Source: JBCBDX01 sp038529265
GTDB lineage: Bacteria; Pseudomonadota; Alphaproteobacteria; Rhizobiales; Rhizobiaceae
Length of the DNA stretch: 64,000 nt
Direction of reading: 5' to 3'
Assembly: GCA_038529265.1 (NCBI GenBank)
Contig: JBCBDX010000010.1
Location: 65,309 to 129,308, forward strand
The notes beneath the pieces are model-generated. The model saw nothing but the letters and a program-made list of their open reading frames with translations, made no database searches and had not been told where the DNA came from. Both the position numbers and the translations under genes were made by a program. Shown piece after piece: positions 1 to 8,147 of this stretch (the stretch's first letter is position 1; the number at the start of each line of letters is the position of its first letter).

Positions 1-947
1 ATCCCGATAGCGTGCGTCCTGCGACGCGCAAGAGAATCGAAGAAGCGCTCAAGCGTTATGACTACCGTCCGAACATTTATGCCATCAATCAGAACAGACG
101 GCTCACCAAGACTATCGGAATTGTGGTTCCGTATCTGTCGGATCCGTTCTTTGGCGAAATCACGCGGGTATTGGAGGCAAAGTGTATCGAAGCTGGTTAC
201 TCTGCTTCATTGTTTAGCTCAAACGGATCGCATGAACGCGAAAGCAAGGTTTTTGACACGCTACGTTCGATGAAGCCAACCGGGGTGTTATTGGCGCCGC
301 TTGGGCGTTTGTCAGATCAAGACGCCGTTGCAAGTTTTTGCCAAGACGTGCCAACGGTCCTTTTCGACAGTAATATCAATGATGTAGGGCGCGCTTTCAT
401 CGGGTCCGATAATGCGCAGTTTACGGCATTGATGGTCGAGTATCTTTATCGCAGTGGGGAACCGCCGACCTTCCTGGAAATGAAGACGCCGCCCAATCCG
501 AATGCGCGCAAGCGCCGTCAGGGCTATATCATGGCTATGGAGAACCATGGTTTGGAACCGTTTATCATCCAAATTGAAGGTGAGGGCTGGGCGCTTGAAG
601 ACATCGGTCTTCAAGGCGGACTGCACACACTGCGATCCGGCGCGCTGAAGACCAAAACCGTACTTTGCAGCAATGACCGTTTGGCCATCGGGTTCTTGGC
701 CGCCTGTCACCAAGAGGGGTTGAAGGTTGGGCTAGAGGATGATGCGGACATACGGGTTGCTGGACAGGATGATCATCCATTTTCGCGTTACACCTACCCG
801 CCGCTGACGACCATTGCACAGGATTATGACGCGATATCGCGGTGGGCATTGGATACGCTTTTGGCGCTTGTTGACGATGAGAAGGCATCTGGAACCCGCC
901 CGGACACCTTATTTCAAGGGCGTTTGGTGATGAGAAAATCTGCTTGA
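1..947 (+). CDS. LacI-family transcriptional regulator (5' partial)
   Basis: Sugar-responsive repressor of the LacI/GalR family. The reading frame is open to the left edge and begins inside the helix-turn-helix (PDSVRPATRKRIEEALKR, then the hinge around YDYRPN), so the recognition helices lie outside the window. The rest is a periplasmic-binding-protein-like effector domain beginning at TIGIVVPYLSDPFF and running to the stop at 947. It sits directly upstream of and co-directional with the sorbitol/mannitol operon, so it is probably that operon's local regulator. A perfect palindrome at 958-971 lies between it and smoE and is a likely operator. Family is certain; the ligand (a hexitol) is inferred from context only. 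Confidence 0.9.
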   Translation, partial: PDSVRPATRKRIEEALKRYDYRPNIYAINQNRRLTKTIGIVVPYLSDPFFGEITRVLEAKCIEAGYSASLFSSNGSHERESKVFDTLRSMKPTGVLLAPLGRLSDQDAVASFCQDVPTVLFDSNINDVGRAFIGSDNAQFTALMVEYLYRSGEPPTFLEMKTPPNPNARKRRQGYIMAMENHGLEPFIIQIEGEGWALEDIGLQGGLHTLRSGALKTKTVLCSNDRLAIGFLAACHQEGLKVGLEDDADIRVAGQDDHPFSRYTYPPLTTIAQDYDAISRWALDTLLALVDDEKASGTRPDTLFQGRLVMRKSA

Positions 948-957
948 TCATTTTTTC

Positions 958-971
958 TTTACGCGCGTAAA
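958..971. promoter_or_regulatory. Candidate LacI-type operator upstream of smoE
   Basis: Perfect 14-bp palindrome TTTACGCGCGTAAA with a central CG, typical of LacI-family operators. It lies 11 bp after the stop of the upstream LacI gene and about 67 bp before the smoE start. The site is seen directly; its use by that regulator is inferred. Confidence 0.5.
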
Positions 972-1037
972 AAATATATTGACCGCGCGACTTTCCCATG
1001 TTTTGCTCCCGACACATCCAACTAGGGAGGAAAGAGG

Positions 1038-2330
1038 ATGCTCTCCAAGAAAGTTCTTGGCCTCACGACGGCAATGGCCGTTGTGGCAACAGGTGCAATG
1101 GCGGCAAGCCATTCCAAATCGTTGACGATCGCGATCGTGAACAATGGCCACATGATCAACATGCAGAAAGTTGCAGAAGCTTACACCGCTGAGACTGGTG
1201 TTGAGCTTAACTGGGTTTCACTTGAAGAAGGTGTGCTTCGCGAGCAGGTCACATCTGACACAGCAACCGGCGGCGGCCAGTACGACATCATCAACATCGG
1301 CATGCAGGAAGCGCCAATTTGGGGTGCTGCGGGCTGGATTGAGCCGCTTGAGTTTGGCGCTGACTATGATGTTGACGACATGCTGCCAGCAATTCGCAAC
1401 GGTCTGTCACACGAAGGCACACTTTATGCAGCACCGTTTTACGGCGAATCCTCCATGGTTATGTACCGTAAGGATCTGATGGACGCGGCCGGTGTTTCAG
1501 TCGCTGACAATGACAGCTGGGATAACATCAAGGCAGCCGCTGCTGCAGTCCATGATCCAGACAATGGTGTTTATGGTGCATGCTTGCGCGGTAAGCCGGG
1601 TTGGGGCGACAACATGGCGTTCATCACAACAATGGTGAACTCCTTCGGTGGCGCTTGGTTTGATGCTGATTTCCGTCCAACACTGGATTCCGATGAATGG
1701 AAAGCTGCGATCAACTTCTACGTTGATCTACTTGGCACTTATGGCCCTCCCGGCTCTGAAGGTAATTCATTCAACGAAATCCTAGCCCTCTACAACGAAG
1801 GTAAGTGCGGCATGTGGATTGATGCCACAATCGCTGCTTCCTTCCTTGAAGTTGACGGTGTTGCATACGCTCAGTCACCAAATGCTGGTAATCCGGTTGG
1901 TGCCAACTGGCTGTGGGCTTGGGCAATGGCTGTTCCCGCGGGCACAGACAATGCAGATGAAGCAAAGGCGTTCATCGAGTGGGCAACATCAAAGGATTAC
2001 ATCCTTGCTGTCGCCAACCATCCTGAGTTTGGCTGGGGCTCAGTGCCAACAGGTACACGTTCGTCAACCTATGCCTACCCAGAGTTCAAAGCTGCTGCAG
2101 GGTTTGCAGCTGCTGAGATGGCTGCCATCGAGTCTGCGGCACCAGAAGCAACAGACCTGAAGCCATATGTCGGTGTTCAGTTTGCTGCGATCCCTGAGTT
2201 CCCTGAAGTGGGCAGCGCAGTGGCGCAGGAAATGGCTGCGGCTTTGTCGGGTGCCAAATCTGTTGATGATGCGCTCGCGGCATCACAGGCTGCTGCCGAT
2301 GCGATCATGAAAGAAGCCGGTTACTACTAA
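1038..2330 (+). CDS. smoE: Sorbitol/mannitol ABC transporter substrate-binding protein
   Basis: Periplasmic extracellular solute-binding protein (family 1) of a hexitol importer. It has an N-terminal signal peptide (KK, then a hydrophobic stretch, AMA cleavage site near residue 22) and a full 430-residue mature fold. The start is supported by an AGGGAGGAAAGAGG Shine-Dalgarno region. It is first in a six-gene operon whose order (binding protein, two permeases, ATPase, SDR sorbitol dehydrogenase, mannitol dehydrogenase) matches the Rhodobacter sphaeroides polyol operon smoEFGKS-mtlK, which is the basis for the name. A strong hairpin follows the stop codon. Exact substrate preference among hexitols cannot be read from sequence. 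Confidence 0.88.
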   Translation: MLSKKVLGLTTAMAVVATGAMAASHSKSLTIAIVNNGHMINMQKVAEAYTAETGVELNWVSLEEGVLREQVTSDTATGGGQYDIINIGMQEAPIWGAAGWIEPLEFGADYDVDDMLPAIRNGLSHEGTLYAAPFYGESSMVMYRKDLMDAAGVSVADNDSWDNIKAAAAAVHDPDNGVYGACLRGKPGWGDNMAFITTMVNSFGGAWFDADFRPTLDSDEWKAAINFYVDLLGTYGPPGSEGNSFNEILALYNEGKCGMWIDATIAASFLEVDGVAYAQSPNAGNPVGANWLWAWAMAVPAGTDNADEAKAFIEWATSKDYILAVANHPEFGWGSVPTGTRSSTYAYPEFKAAAGFAAAEMAAIESAAPEATDLKPYVGVQFAAIPEFPEVGSAVAQEMAAALSGAKSVDDALAASQAAADAIMKEAGYY

Positions 2331-2346
2331 GTATCGGCCTCCCAGA

Positions 2347-2379
2347 CGGAAGGCCCAATCCATGAATTTGGGCCTTCCG
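2347..2379 (+). terminator. Post-smoE intercistronic hairpin
   Basis: Perfect 12-bp stem (CGGAAGGCCCAA paired with TTGGGCCTTCCG) around a 9-nt loop, 16 nt after the smoE stop and with no T tract. It is placed to trim or protect the 3' end of the binding-protein mRNA or to cause partial termination, giving more SmoE than membrane subunits. Confidence 0.65.
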
Positions 2380-2482
2380 AATTATGACCCTTGGCGTGAT
2401 CGGAACTGACGCCAACGACCCAAACAAACCTTTTCATCGTAACCTAGATGGCGAAACAACGATTCGCCGGGACGGTATACTC

Positions 2483-3421
2483 ATGTCCAACAGAACGCTT
2501 CCCCGCCTTCTTCAGACACCAGCGGTTGTGCTGCTTTTGATCTGGATGCTCGTACCGTTGAGCATGACGCTCTACTTCTCGTTCATCCGTTACGTTCTGA
2601 ACAGCCTTCGTCGTCCGGAGTGGACAACCCCTTCCATCAGCAACTGGCGTGGCTTTGGGAACTACGAGTTTGTGTTGAACTCAAAAGACTTCCTGTTTGC
2701 TATTCAAAACAGCTTGATGATCGTCGGCAGTATCCTTTTTTGCACCGTTATCCTTGGCATTGCGATTGCTGTCCTTATCAACAAAGCATTTCCGGGACGC
2801 GGTATTGTGCGGGTGTTGTTGATTTCACCTTTCTTCGTCATGCCCGCCGTCAACGCTGTTTTATGGATCAATATGATCCTTGATCCGGTTCTTGGCCTAC
2901 AAGGTATCGCTGTCGGTGGGATCAACGACTTGATCGCGGCCATGAAGGATGCGCCACTTGTGGGTTGGTTCTTCTCGCTTTGGCCAACGCTCGAACCGAT
3001 TTCGTTCAGAGCAACTCAGACTTCCGCCATCGCCGTGATCATCATGGTCACATGGCAATGGACGCCATTTGCTGTGCTTATTTTCATGACCTCTTTGCAG
3101 TCAGAAGATCAGCAGCAAAAAGAAGCTGCGGTCTTGGACGGGGCCAGCACCTGGTCGCAGTTCCGGTTCCTGACGCTGCCACATCTTGGCCGTCCGATTG
3201 CAATCGTTGTCATGATCCAGGCTATCTTTCACCTGTCGCTTTACGCGGAGATCGAGATTGTAAGCCGCGGCAACGGGAACAAAAACCTTCCCTATCTGAT
3301 CGGCGAGTTTGCCAACAATAACATCGGCGCTGCCAGCGCCACGGGCATCTTCGCGGTCATTTTGGCCAATATTGTCGCGATCTTCCTTTTGCGGATGATC
3401 GGCAAGACATTGATGGATTGA
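2483..3421 (+). CDS. smoF: Sorbitol/mannitol ABC transporter permease
   Basis: Inner-membrane permease of the MalF type, 312 residues with about six membrane segments and the cytoplasmic EAA loop (EAAVLDGASTWSQFRFLTLP) that docks on the ATPase. I chose ATG 2483 (MSNRTLPRLL) because it gives the usual short cytoplasmic N-terminus; an in-frame ATG at 2384 would add 33 residues of non-family sequence lying just after the intercistronic hairpin. The Shine-Dalgarno at 2483 is weak (GGGACGG). It works with SmoG as the heterodimeric channel. The downstream permease begins 15 nt after its stop. Confidence 0.88.
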   Translation: MSNRTLPRLLQTPAVVLLLIWMLVPLSMTLYFSFIRYVLNSLRRPEWTTPSISNWRGFGNYEFVLNSKDFLFAIQNSLMIVGSILFCTVILGIAIAVLINKAFPGRGIVRVLLISPFFVMPAVNAVLWINMILDPVLGLQGIAVGGINDLIAAMKDAPLVGWFFSLWPTLEPISFRATQTSAIAVIIMVTWQWTPFAVLIFMTSLQSEDQQQKEAAVLDGASTWSQFRFLTLPHLGRPIAIVVMIQAIFHLSLYAEIEIVSRGNGNKNLPYLIGEFANNNIGAASATGIFAVILANIVAIFLLRMIGKTLMD

Positions 3422-3435
3422 GGAGCACTGAACCA

Positions 3436-4272
3436 ATGGCAATTGTTGCACAATCCACTAAAGCCGGGCGTATCAGTCGCGCCACGATGGCATGGGCAGT
3501 GGGGCTTGTCTTCTTCTTCCCGATCTTCTGGATGGTTTTGACCAGCTTCAAGACCGATGCAGATGCGGTGAAGCCGGAGTTCCTGCTGTTCTTCACGCCG
3601 ACGCTCGAGAACTATACGAACATGACCGAGAACTATGACTATTGGCGCTTTGCGATCAATTCGGTCATCACCTCGGTCTTTGCGACGGCCTTCTGCCTCG
3701 TGGTCGGCATTCCATGTGCCTATGCTATGGCGTTCAATCCGACGCGGCGTACAAAAGATGTCTTGATGTGGATGCTCTCCACCAAGATGCTTCCGGCGGC
3801 GGCGGTTCTTTATCCGATGACGTTTCTGACCAAGAACTTCCTCGGAATATTCGACACGCATTTCCTGCTCATTCTGGTCCTGTGCCTGATCAATCTACCG
3901 ATCGCGGTCTGGATGCTGTTCACCTACTTCAAAGAGATTCCCAAGGAGATCATTGAAGCAGGCCAGATGGACGGCGTGACGACCTGGGGTGAGGTCAAGG
4001 AAATCCTTGTTCCGCTCGCATGGGGTGGCATTGCTTCAACGGCACTCCTGATTTTCATTTTCTGCTGGAACGAAGCCTATTGGACCGTTCGCCTGACAAC
4101 GACCGATGCGGCGACACTATCCAAGCTTATCGAAGGCAACCGCGCGCCGGAGGGACTATTCTTTGGACGCCTGTCTGCCGTCTCTACGGCCGCCGTCGGT
4201 CCGATCATTGTGCTCGGCTGGTTCTGTCAGAAACAACTTGTTCAAGGCCTCACCTTCGGTGCGGTGAAATAG
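3436..4272 (+). CDS. smoG: Sorbitol/mannitol ABC transporter permease
   Basis: MalG-type permease, 278 residues and about six membrane helices. The coupling loop IEAGQMDGVTTWGEVKEILVP and the typical C-terminus GLTFGAVK are present. ATG 3436 is preferred over a TTG at 3418 that overlaps the smoF stop, because TTGAGGAGC upstream of 3436 supplies a good ribosome-binding site. It is followed 9 nt later by the ATPase gene. Function is assigned from family membership and from conserved operon order. Confidence 0.88.
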   Translation: MAIVAQSTKAGRISRATMAWAVGLVFFFPIFWMVLTSFKTDADAVKPEFLLFFTPTLENYTNMTENYDYWRFAINSVITSVFATAFCLVVGIPCAYAMAFNPTRRTKDVLMWMLSTKMLPAAAVLYPMTFLTKNFLGIFDTHFLLILVLCLINLPIAVWMLFTYFKEIPKEIIEAGQMDGVTTWGEVKEILVPLAWGGIASTALLIFIFCWNEAYWTVRLTTTDAATLSKLIEGNRAPEGLFFGRLSAVSTAAVGPIIVLGWFCQKQLVQGLTFGAVK

Positions 4273-4281
4273 GAAAAGACC

Positions 4282-5289
4282 ATGGGACGTATCGTTTTAG
4301 AAAATGTCACCAAAAGCTTTGGCGAAACGCAAGTCATTCCGCCGATCAACCTGACCATTGAGGAGGGCGAGTTTGCAGTCTTCGTGGGGCCATCGGGTTG
4401 TGGCAAGTCCACGCTTCTGCGCCTGATTGCGGGCCTTGAAGATACAACGTCGGGCCGCATACTCATCAACGATCAGGATGTGACCGAAGTTTCACCGTCC
4501 AAGCGCGGCTTGGCAATGGTGTTCCAAACCTACGCACTCTACCCACACATGACCGTGCGCAAGAATATTGCATTCCCGATGCGTATGGCAGGCGTAAGTG
4601 AGGCTGAGCAGAATACGCGCATTGACGCGGCTGCAAAAGCGCTGAACCTGACTGACTATCTTGACCGTAAGCCCGGTCAATTGTCGGGCGGCCAACGCCA
4701 ACGCGTTGCCATAGGCCGCGCCATCGTTCGCGATCCAACGGCGTTCTTGTTCGACGAGCCGCTTTCCAACCTCGACGCGGCCTTGCGTGTTGGGATGCGC
4801 TTGGAAATCAGCGAAATGCATAATCGTCTGGGTACCACGATGATTTATGTAACGCATGATCAGGTGGAAGCCATGACCATGGCCGACAAGATTGTGGTTT
4901 TGCAGGCCGGGGTCATTGAACAAGTTGGCTCGCCATTGGAGCTTTATAAAAACCCGCGCAACAAGTTCGTGGCCGGTTTTATCGGCTCACCCAAGATGAA
5001 CTTTGTTGAGGGAGAGGAAGCTGGCCGTTTAGGTGGACGTGCCATTGGGGTCCGTCCGGAGCACATTGAAGCGTCAACAAAAGCGAAGAAAGACGCTTGG
5101 AAGGGTACTGTCGGTGTCGCCGAGCATCTGGGTTCCGATACCTTCATTCACGTGCATGGTATCGAAGGCTGCGATCCTCTAACGGTGCGAACGGGTGGAG
5201 AGATGAGCGTTTCGCACGGGGACACTGTCTACCTGACGCCGGAAGCCGGTCAGATTCATAAATTTGACGACAAGGGCTTGCGCATCTGA
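4282..5289 (+). CDS. smoK: Sorbitol/mannitol ABC transporter ATP-binding protein
   Basis: Cytoplasmic ATPase of the MalK/UgpC group, 335 residues. Walker A GPSGCGKST is at about residues 36-44, the signature LSGGQ at 134-138, Walker B FLFDEP at 155-160 and the H-loop in YVTHDQ. The C-terminal TOBE/regulatory region (GVRPEHIE) is complete. It energises SmoFG. Its TGA overlaps the ATG of the next gene (ATGA at 5286-5290), which indicates translational coupling with the sorbitol dehydrogenase. Confidence 0.92.
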   Translation: MGRIVLENVTKSFGETQVIPPINLTIEEGEFAVFVGPSGCGKSTLLRLIAGLEDTTSGRILINDQDVTEVSPSKRGLAMVFQTYALYPHMTVRKNIAFPMRMAGVSEAEQNTRIDAAAKALNLTDYLDRKPGQLSGGQRQRVAIGRAIVRDPTAFLFDEPLSNLDAALRVGMRLEISEMHNRLGTTMIYVTHDQVEAMTMADKIVVLQAGVIEQVGSPLELYKNPRNKFVAGFIGSPKMNFVEGEEAGRLGGRAIGVRPEHIEASTKAKKDAWKGTVGVAEHLGSDTFIHVHGIEGCDPLTVRTGGEMSVSHGDTVYLTPEAGQIHKFDDKGLRI

Positions 5290-6062
5290 TGAAACGCCTG
5301 GCTGGCAAAAACGCAATTATCACCGGTGCTGCGCGCGGCATCGGTAAGGCGTTCGCGCAGGCCTATGCGCATGAGGGCGCTCGTGTTGCAATTGCGGACA
5401 TTGATCATGAAGGCGCGAATGCTACCGCCAACGAAATCGGCGATGCGGCCATCGCCTTGGAATTGGATGTAACCTCGCAAGCCAGTATTGATAAGGCGAT
5501 TGCTGCCACTGACCAAGCGTTCGGGACAATTGATATTCTTATCAACAATGCCGCGGTTTTTACCGCGGCTCCAATTGTCGAGATTGAACGCCAGGATTTT
5601 GATCGAACCTTTTCTATCAATGTGTCGGGCACTCTGTTCATGATCCAGGCCGTAGCGCGACACATGATTGATCTAGGGGTTCGGGGAAAGATCATCAACA
5701 TGGCAAGCCAGGCAGGACGGCGTGGCGAACCATTGGTGTCGGTTTACTGCGCAACCAAGGCAGCAGTCATTTCACTGACGCAGTCTGCGGGTCTCAATCT
5801 TATCAAGCACGGCATCAACGTGAATGCGATTTCGCCGGGTGTGGTGGATGGCGAGCACTGGGACGGTGTGGACGCTTTTTTTGCCAAGTACGAGAACAAG
5901 GCGCCAGGACAGAAGAAGATGGAAGTAGGTCAAGGCGTACCATTGGGACGCATGGGTACCCCTAACGATCTGACCGGAATGGCCATCTTTCTGGCCAGTG
6001 ATGAAGCCGATTACATTGTCGCTCAAACCTATAATGTGGATGGTGGCCAATGGATGAGTTGA
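5289..6062 (+). CDS. smoS: Sorbitol dehydrogenase (L-iditol 2-dehydrogenase), SDR family
   Basis: NAD-dependent short-chain dehydrogenase that oxidises D-glucitol to D-fructose (and galactitol to tagatose in the Rhodobacter homologue). It has 257 residues. The cofactor motif TGAARGIG is at 12-19, NNAA near 85-88, and the catalytic triad is Ser139, Tyr152 and Lys156 (YCATK). Spacing and length match R. sphaeroides SmoS. Its start overlaps the smoK stop and its end overlaps mtlK by 13 bp, so the three genes are tightly coupled. Product fructose would need a fructokinase not present in this window. Confidence 0.9.
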   Translation: MKRLAGKNAIITGAARGIGKAFAQAYAHEGARVAIADIDHEGANATANEIGDAAIALELDVTSQASIDKAIAATDQAFGTIDILINNAAVFTAAPIVEIERQDFDRTFSINVSGTLFMIQAVARHMIDLGVRGKIINMASQAGRRGEPLVSVYCATKAAVISLTQSAGLNLIKHGINVNAISPGVVDGEHWDGVDAFFAKYENKAPGQKKMEVGQGVPLGRMGTPNDLTGMAIFLASDEADYIVAQTYNVDGGQWMS

Positions 6063-7549
6063 TCCCGCTTCGCAACGAAACGCTTGGCCAGATCAATAGG
6101 AAAGTGCGCGTTCCATCCTATGATCGCTCGCAATTATCAGCCGGTATAGTGCATATCGGTCTGGGTAATTTTCATCGCGGCCACCAAGCTTGGTATCTAC
6201 ACCGCTTGATGGAAATGGGCCTTGCTCATGATTGGGCGATTGTCGGTGCTGGTGTACGCCCAAATGATGCTGTTCAACGCGAGCGCTTGTTGGCTCAGGA
6301 TTGTCTAACAACACTGATTGAGCTCGACCCATCTGGTAAGTCTGCCGAAGTGATCGGCTCAATGATTGATTTCGTGCCGGTCGAGAAGGACAATGCTTCA
6401 CTGATCCAACGCATGGCGCAGCCTGATATCCGGATCGTTTCACTGACCATTACGGAAGGCGGCTACTATATTGATCCTGCGACCGGGCGTTTTGATCCAA
6501 CCCATCCCGACATTCGCCATGATGCTGAAAATCCGAACAAGCCGCGCACCGCTTTTGGCGCAATGATTGCAGCGTTGAAGCGGCGCAGGGCAAGCAACAT
6601 CGCACCCTTTACAGGCCTTTGCTGTGACAATCTTCAGGCTAATGGCACCATACTGCGCAACACCATTGTTTCTCTTGCTCAACTACTAGACCCCGAGCTG
6701 GCACTCTGGATCGATGAAAATTGCTCCTTTCCCAACTCGATGGTGGATTGCATTGTGCCAGCAACCGGCCCGAAAGAGCTCGCGCTTGCGTCGCAATTTG
6801 GCATTGGAGATGTGGCGCCGGTTACGCACGAGAACTTCCGCCAATGGGTCATTGAAGATGATTTCTGCGCCGGTCGTCCCGATTGGGACAAGGTCGGCGC
6901 GACCTTCGCGCGCGATGTTCATGACTTTGAGGCAATGAAACTCCGAGTGCTCAATGGCGGCCATCAAATGATCGCCATACCCGCTGATCTGTTGGGTATC
7001 GAGAGTATCGCTGACGCGATGGGACACGTGGATATTCGTCGTTTTTTGCGGCAGACGATGGTTACGGAGGTGCTGCCAAATGTGAAGCCTGTGCCAGGGA
7101 TGACGCCGGATGCTTACCTTGATTTGATTGAAGAGCGCTTTGCGAACCCGGAGATCATCGACACCACACGCCGTGTTGCATTTGACGGTTCAAGCCGGCA
7201 GCCGGGCTTCATTATCCCCTCAATCCACGATGCTTTGGAAGGTGGGCAGCCCGTCAACGGTTTGGCTTTCATGTCTGCGCTTTGGATGCGTTATTGCCTG
7301 GGTACTCGGGAAGATGGGGTAGAAATGCTGCCCAATGATCCGGTCGCCCAGGAGCTTAAAACCGAGGCGCAAAAAGCAGTTGCAAACCCAACGCATTGGA
7401 TTTCTCAACAGAAATACTATGGCGACTTGGCCGTGCATGAGCGGTTCCGGTCGTCTTTTGGCTTTTGGGCAGAGGTGCTCAAGAGCAATGGTGTTCTTGT
7501 CGCTCTTAGAAAGTTCGATGATGAGTTTGAGGCGGCAGCAGTATCATGA
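6050..7549 (+). CDS. mtlK: Mannitol 2-dehydrogenase
   Basis: Polyol-specific long-chain dehydrogenase of the mannitol dehydrogenase/fructuronate reductase family, oxidising D-mannitol to D-fructose with NAD. It has 499 residues, the usual length. Visible features are the N-terminal VHIGLGNFHRGHQAWY nucleotide-binding region and the KLRVLNGGHQMIA segment that carries the catalytic Lys/Asn/His cluster of the family. It is the last gene of the smo operon and ends 12 bp from the convergent Lrp regulator gene. Confidence 0.92.
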   Translation: MDELIPLRNETLGQINRKVRVPSYDRSQLSAGIVHIGLGNFHRGHQAWYLHRLMEMGLAHDWAIVGAGVRPNDAVQRERLLAQDCLTTLIELDPSGKSAEVIGSMIDFVPVEKDNASLIQRMAQPDIRIVSLTITEGGYYIDPATGRFDPTHPDIRHDAENPNKPRTAFGAMIAALKRRRASNIAPFTGLCCDNLQANGTILRNTIVSLAQLLDPELALWIDENCSFPNSMVDCIVPATGPKELALASQFGIGDVAPVTHENFRQWVIEDDFCAGRPDWDKVGATFARDVHDFEAMKLRVLNGGHQMIAIPADLLGIESIADAMGHVDIRRFLRQTMVTEVLPNVKPVPGMTPDAYLDLIEERFANPEIIDTTRRVAFDGSSRQPGFIIPSIHDALEGGQPVNGLAFMSALWMRYCLGTREDGVEMLPNDPVAQELKTEAQKAVANPTHWISQQKYYGDLAVHERFRSSFGFWAEVLKSNGVLVALRKFDDEFEAAAVS

Positions 7550-7561
7550 GGCTTTGTTAGA

Positions 7562-8032
7562 CTAAGGCGCCATGACACCGGGATCCAGCACGCTTTCCAT
7601 CGAGACATAAGTTGATGTTGAAGCTACATGGGGCAACTGTGAAATCTGCTCGCCAAGTACGCGCCGATAGTCGTTGATGTCTTTCGTTCTGACTTTGAGC
7701 AGGTAGTCAAAGCCACCGGCAATCATGTGGCAAGCTTCAACTTCCGCAATATGGCGGACGGCGTTGTTGAAATCTCGTAGCGACGGTTCGCGCGTGTCTG
7801 AGAGTTTCACTTCGATGAAGGCCACATGTTCTAGTCCCAGCTTCTGTGCCGAAAGCTCCGCACGATATCCGGTAATAACGCCTGCTGCCTCCAGACGTTT
7901 GACGCGCGATGTGACTGGCGTCTTTGAGAGGCCAACCATTTGGCCAAGAGCCGTCATGGAAATGCGTCCATCAGCGGCCAGAACTGATAAAATTTGGCTG
8001 TCTAATTCGTCCAAGGGTTCAGCGAATTTCAT
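7562..8032 (-). CDS. putR: Lrp/AsnC-family regulator, probable proline-responsive activator of putA
   Basis: Small (156-residue) Lrp/AsnC protein: N-terminal winged helix-turn-helix (ISMTALGQMVGLSKTPVTSRVKRLE) followed by a RAM ligand-binding domain (HVAFIEVKLSDT to the C-terminus). It is divergent from putA with a 115-bp shared spacer. In Rhodobacter and Agrobacterium an Lrp-type PutR adjacent to putA activates proline catabolism when proline is present. Family is certain; the putR assignment rests on the divergent arrangement. Confidence 0.85.
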   Translation of the reverse strand: MKFAEPLDELDSQILSVLAADGRISMTALGQMVGLSKTPVTSRVKRLEAAGVITGYRAELSAQKLGLEHVAFIEVKLSDTREPSLRDFNNAVRHIAEVEACHMIAGGFDYLLKVRTKDINDYRRVLGEQISQLPHVASTSTYVSMESVLDPGVMAP

Positions 8033-8147
8033 CTATATATCCTGTAACTGGCCTATAAATTAGGCGTTAATCTGTTTTCTGGTCCAATTACAGACGAAAC
8101 GTCTAAAAGCAAAATGATATCATGGCAAAAAGCGAGGTCGTTAGCCA

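Noticed and set aside
2384..2482. 33-residue N-terminal extension of smoF
   Set aside because: It begins just after a strong hairpin, has no ribosome-binding site and does not resemble permease N-termini; ATG 2483 gives the normal length.
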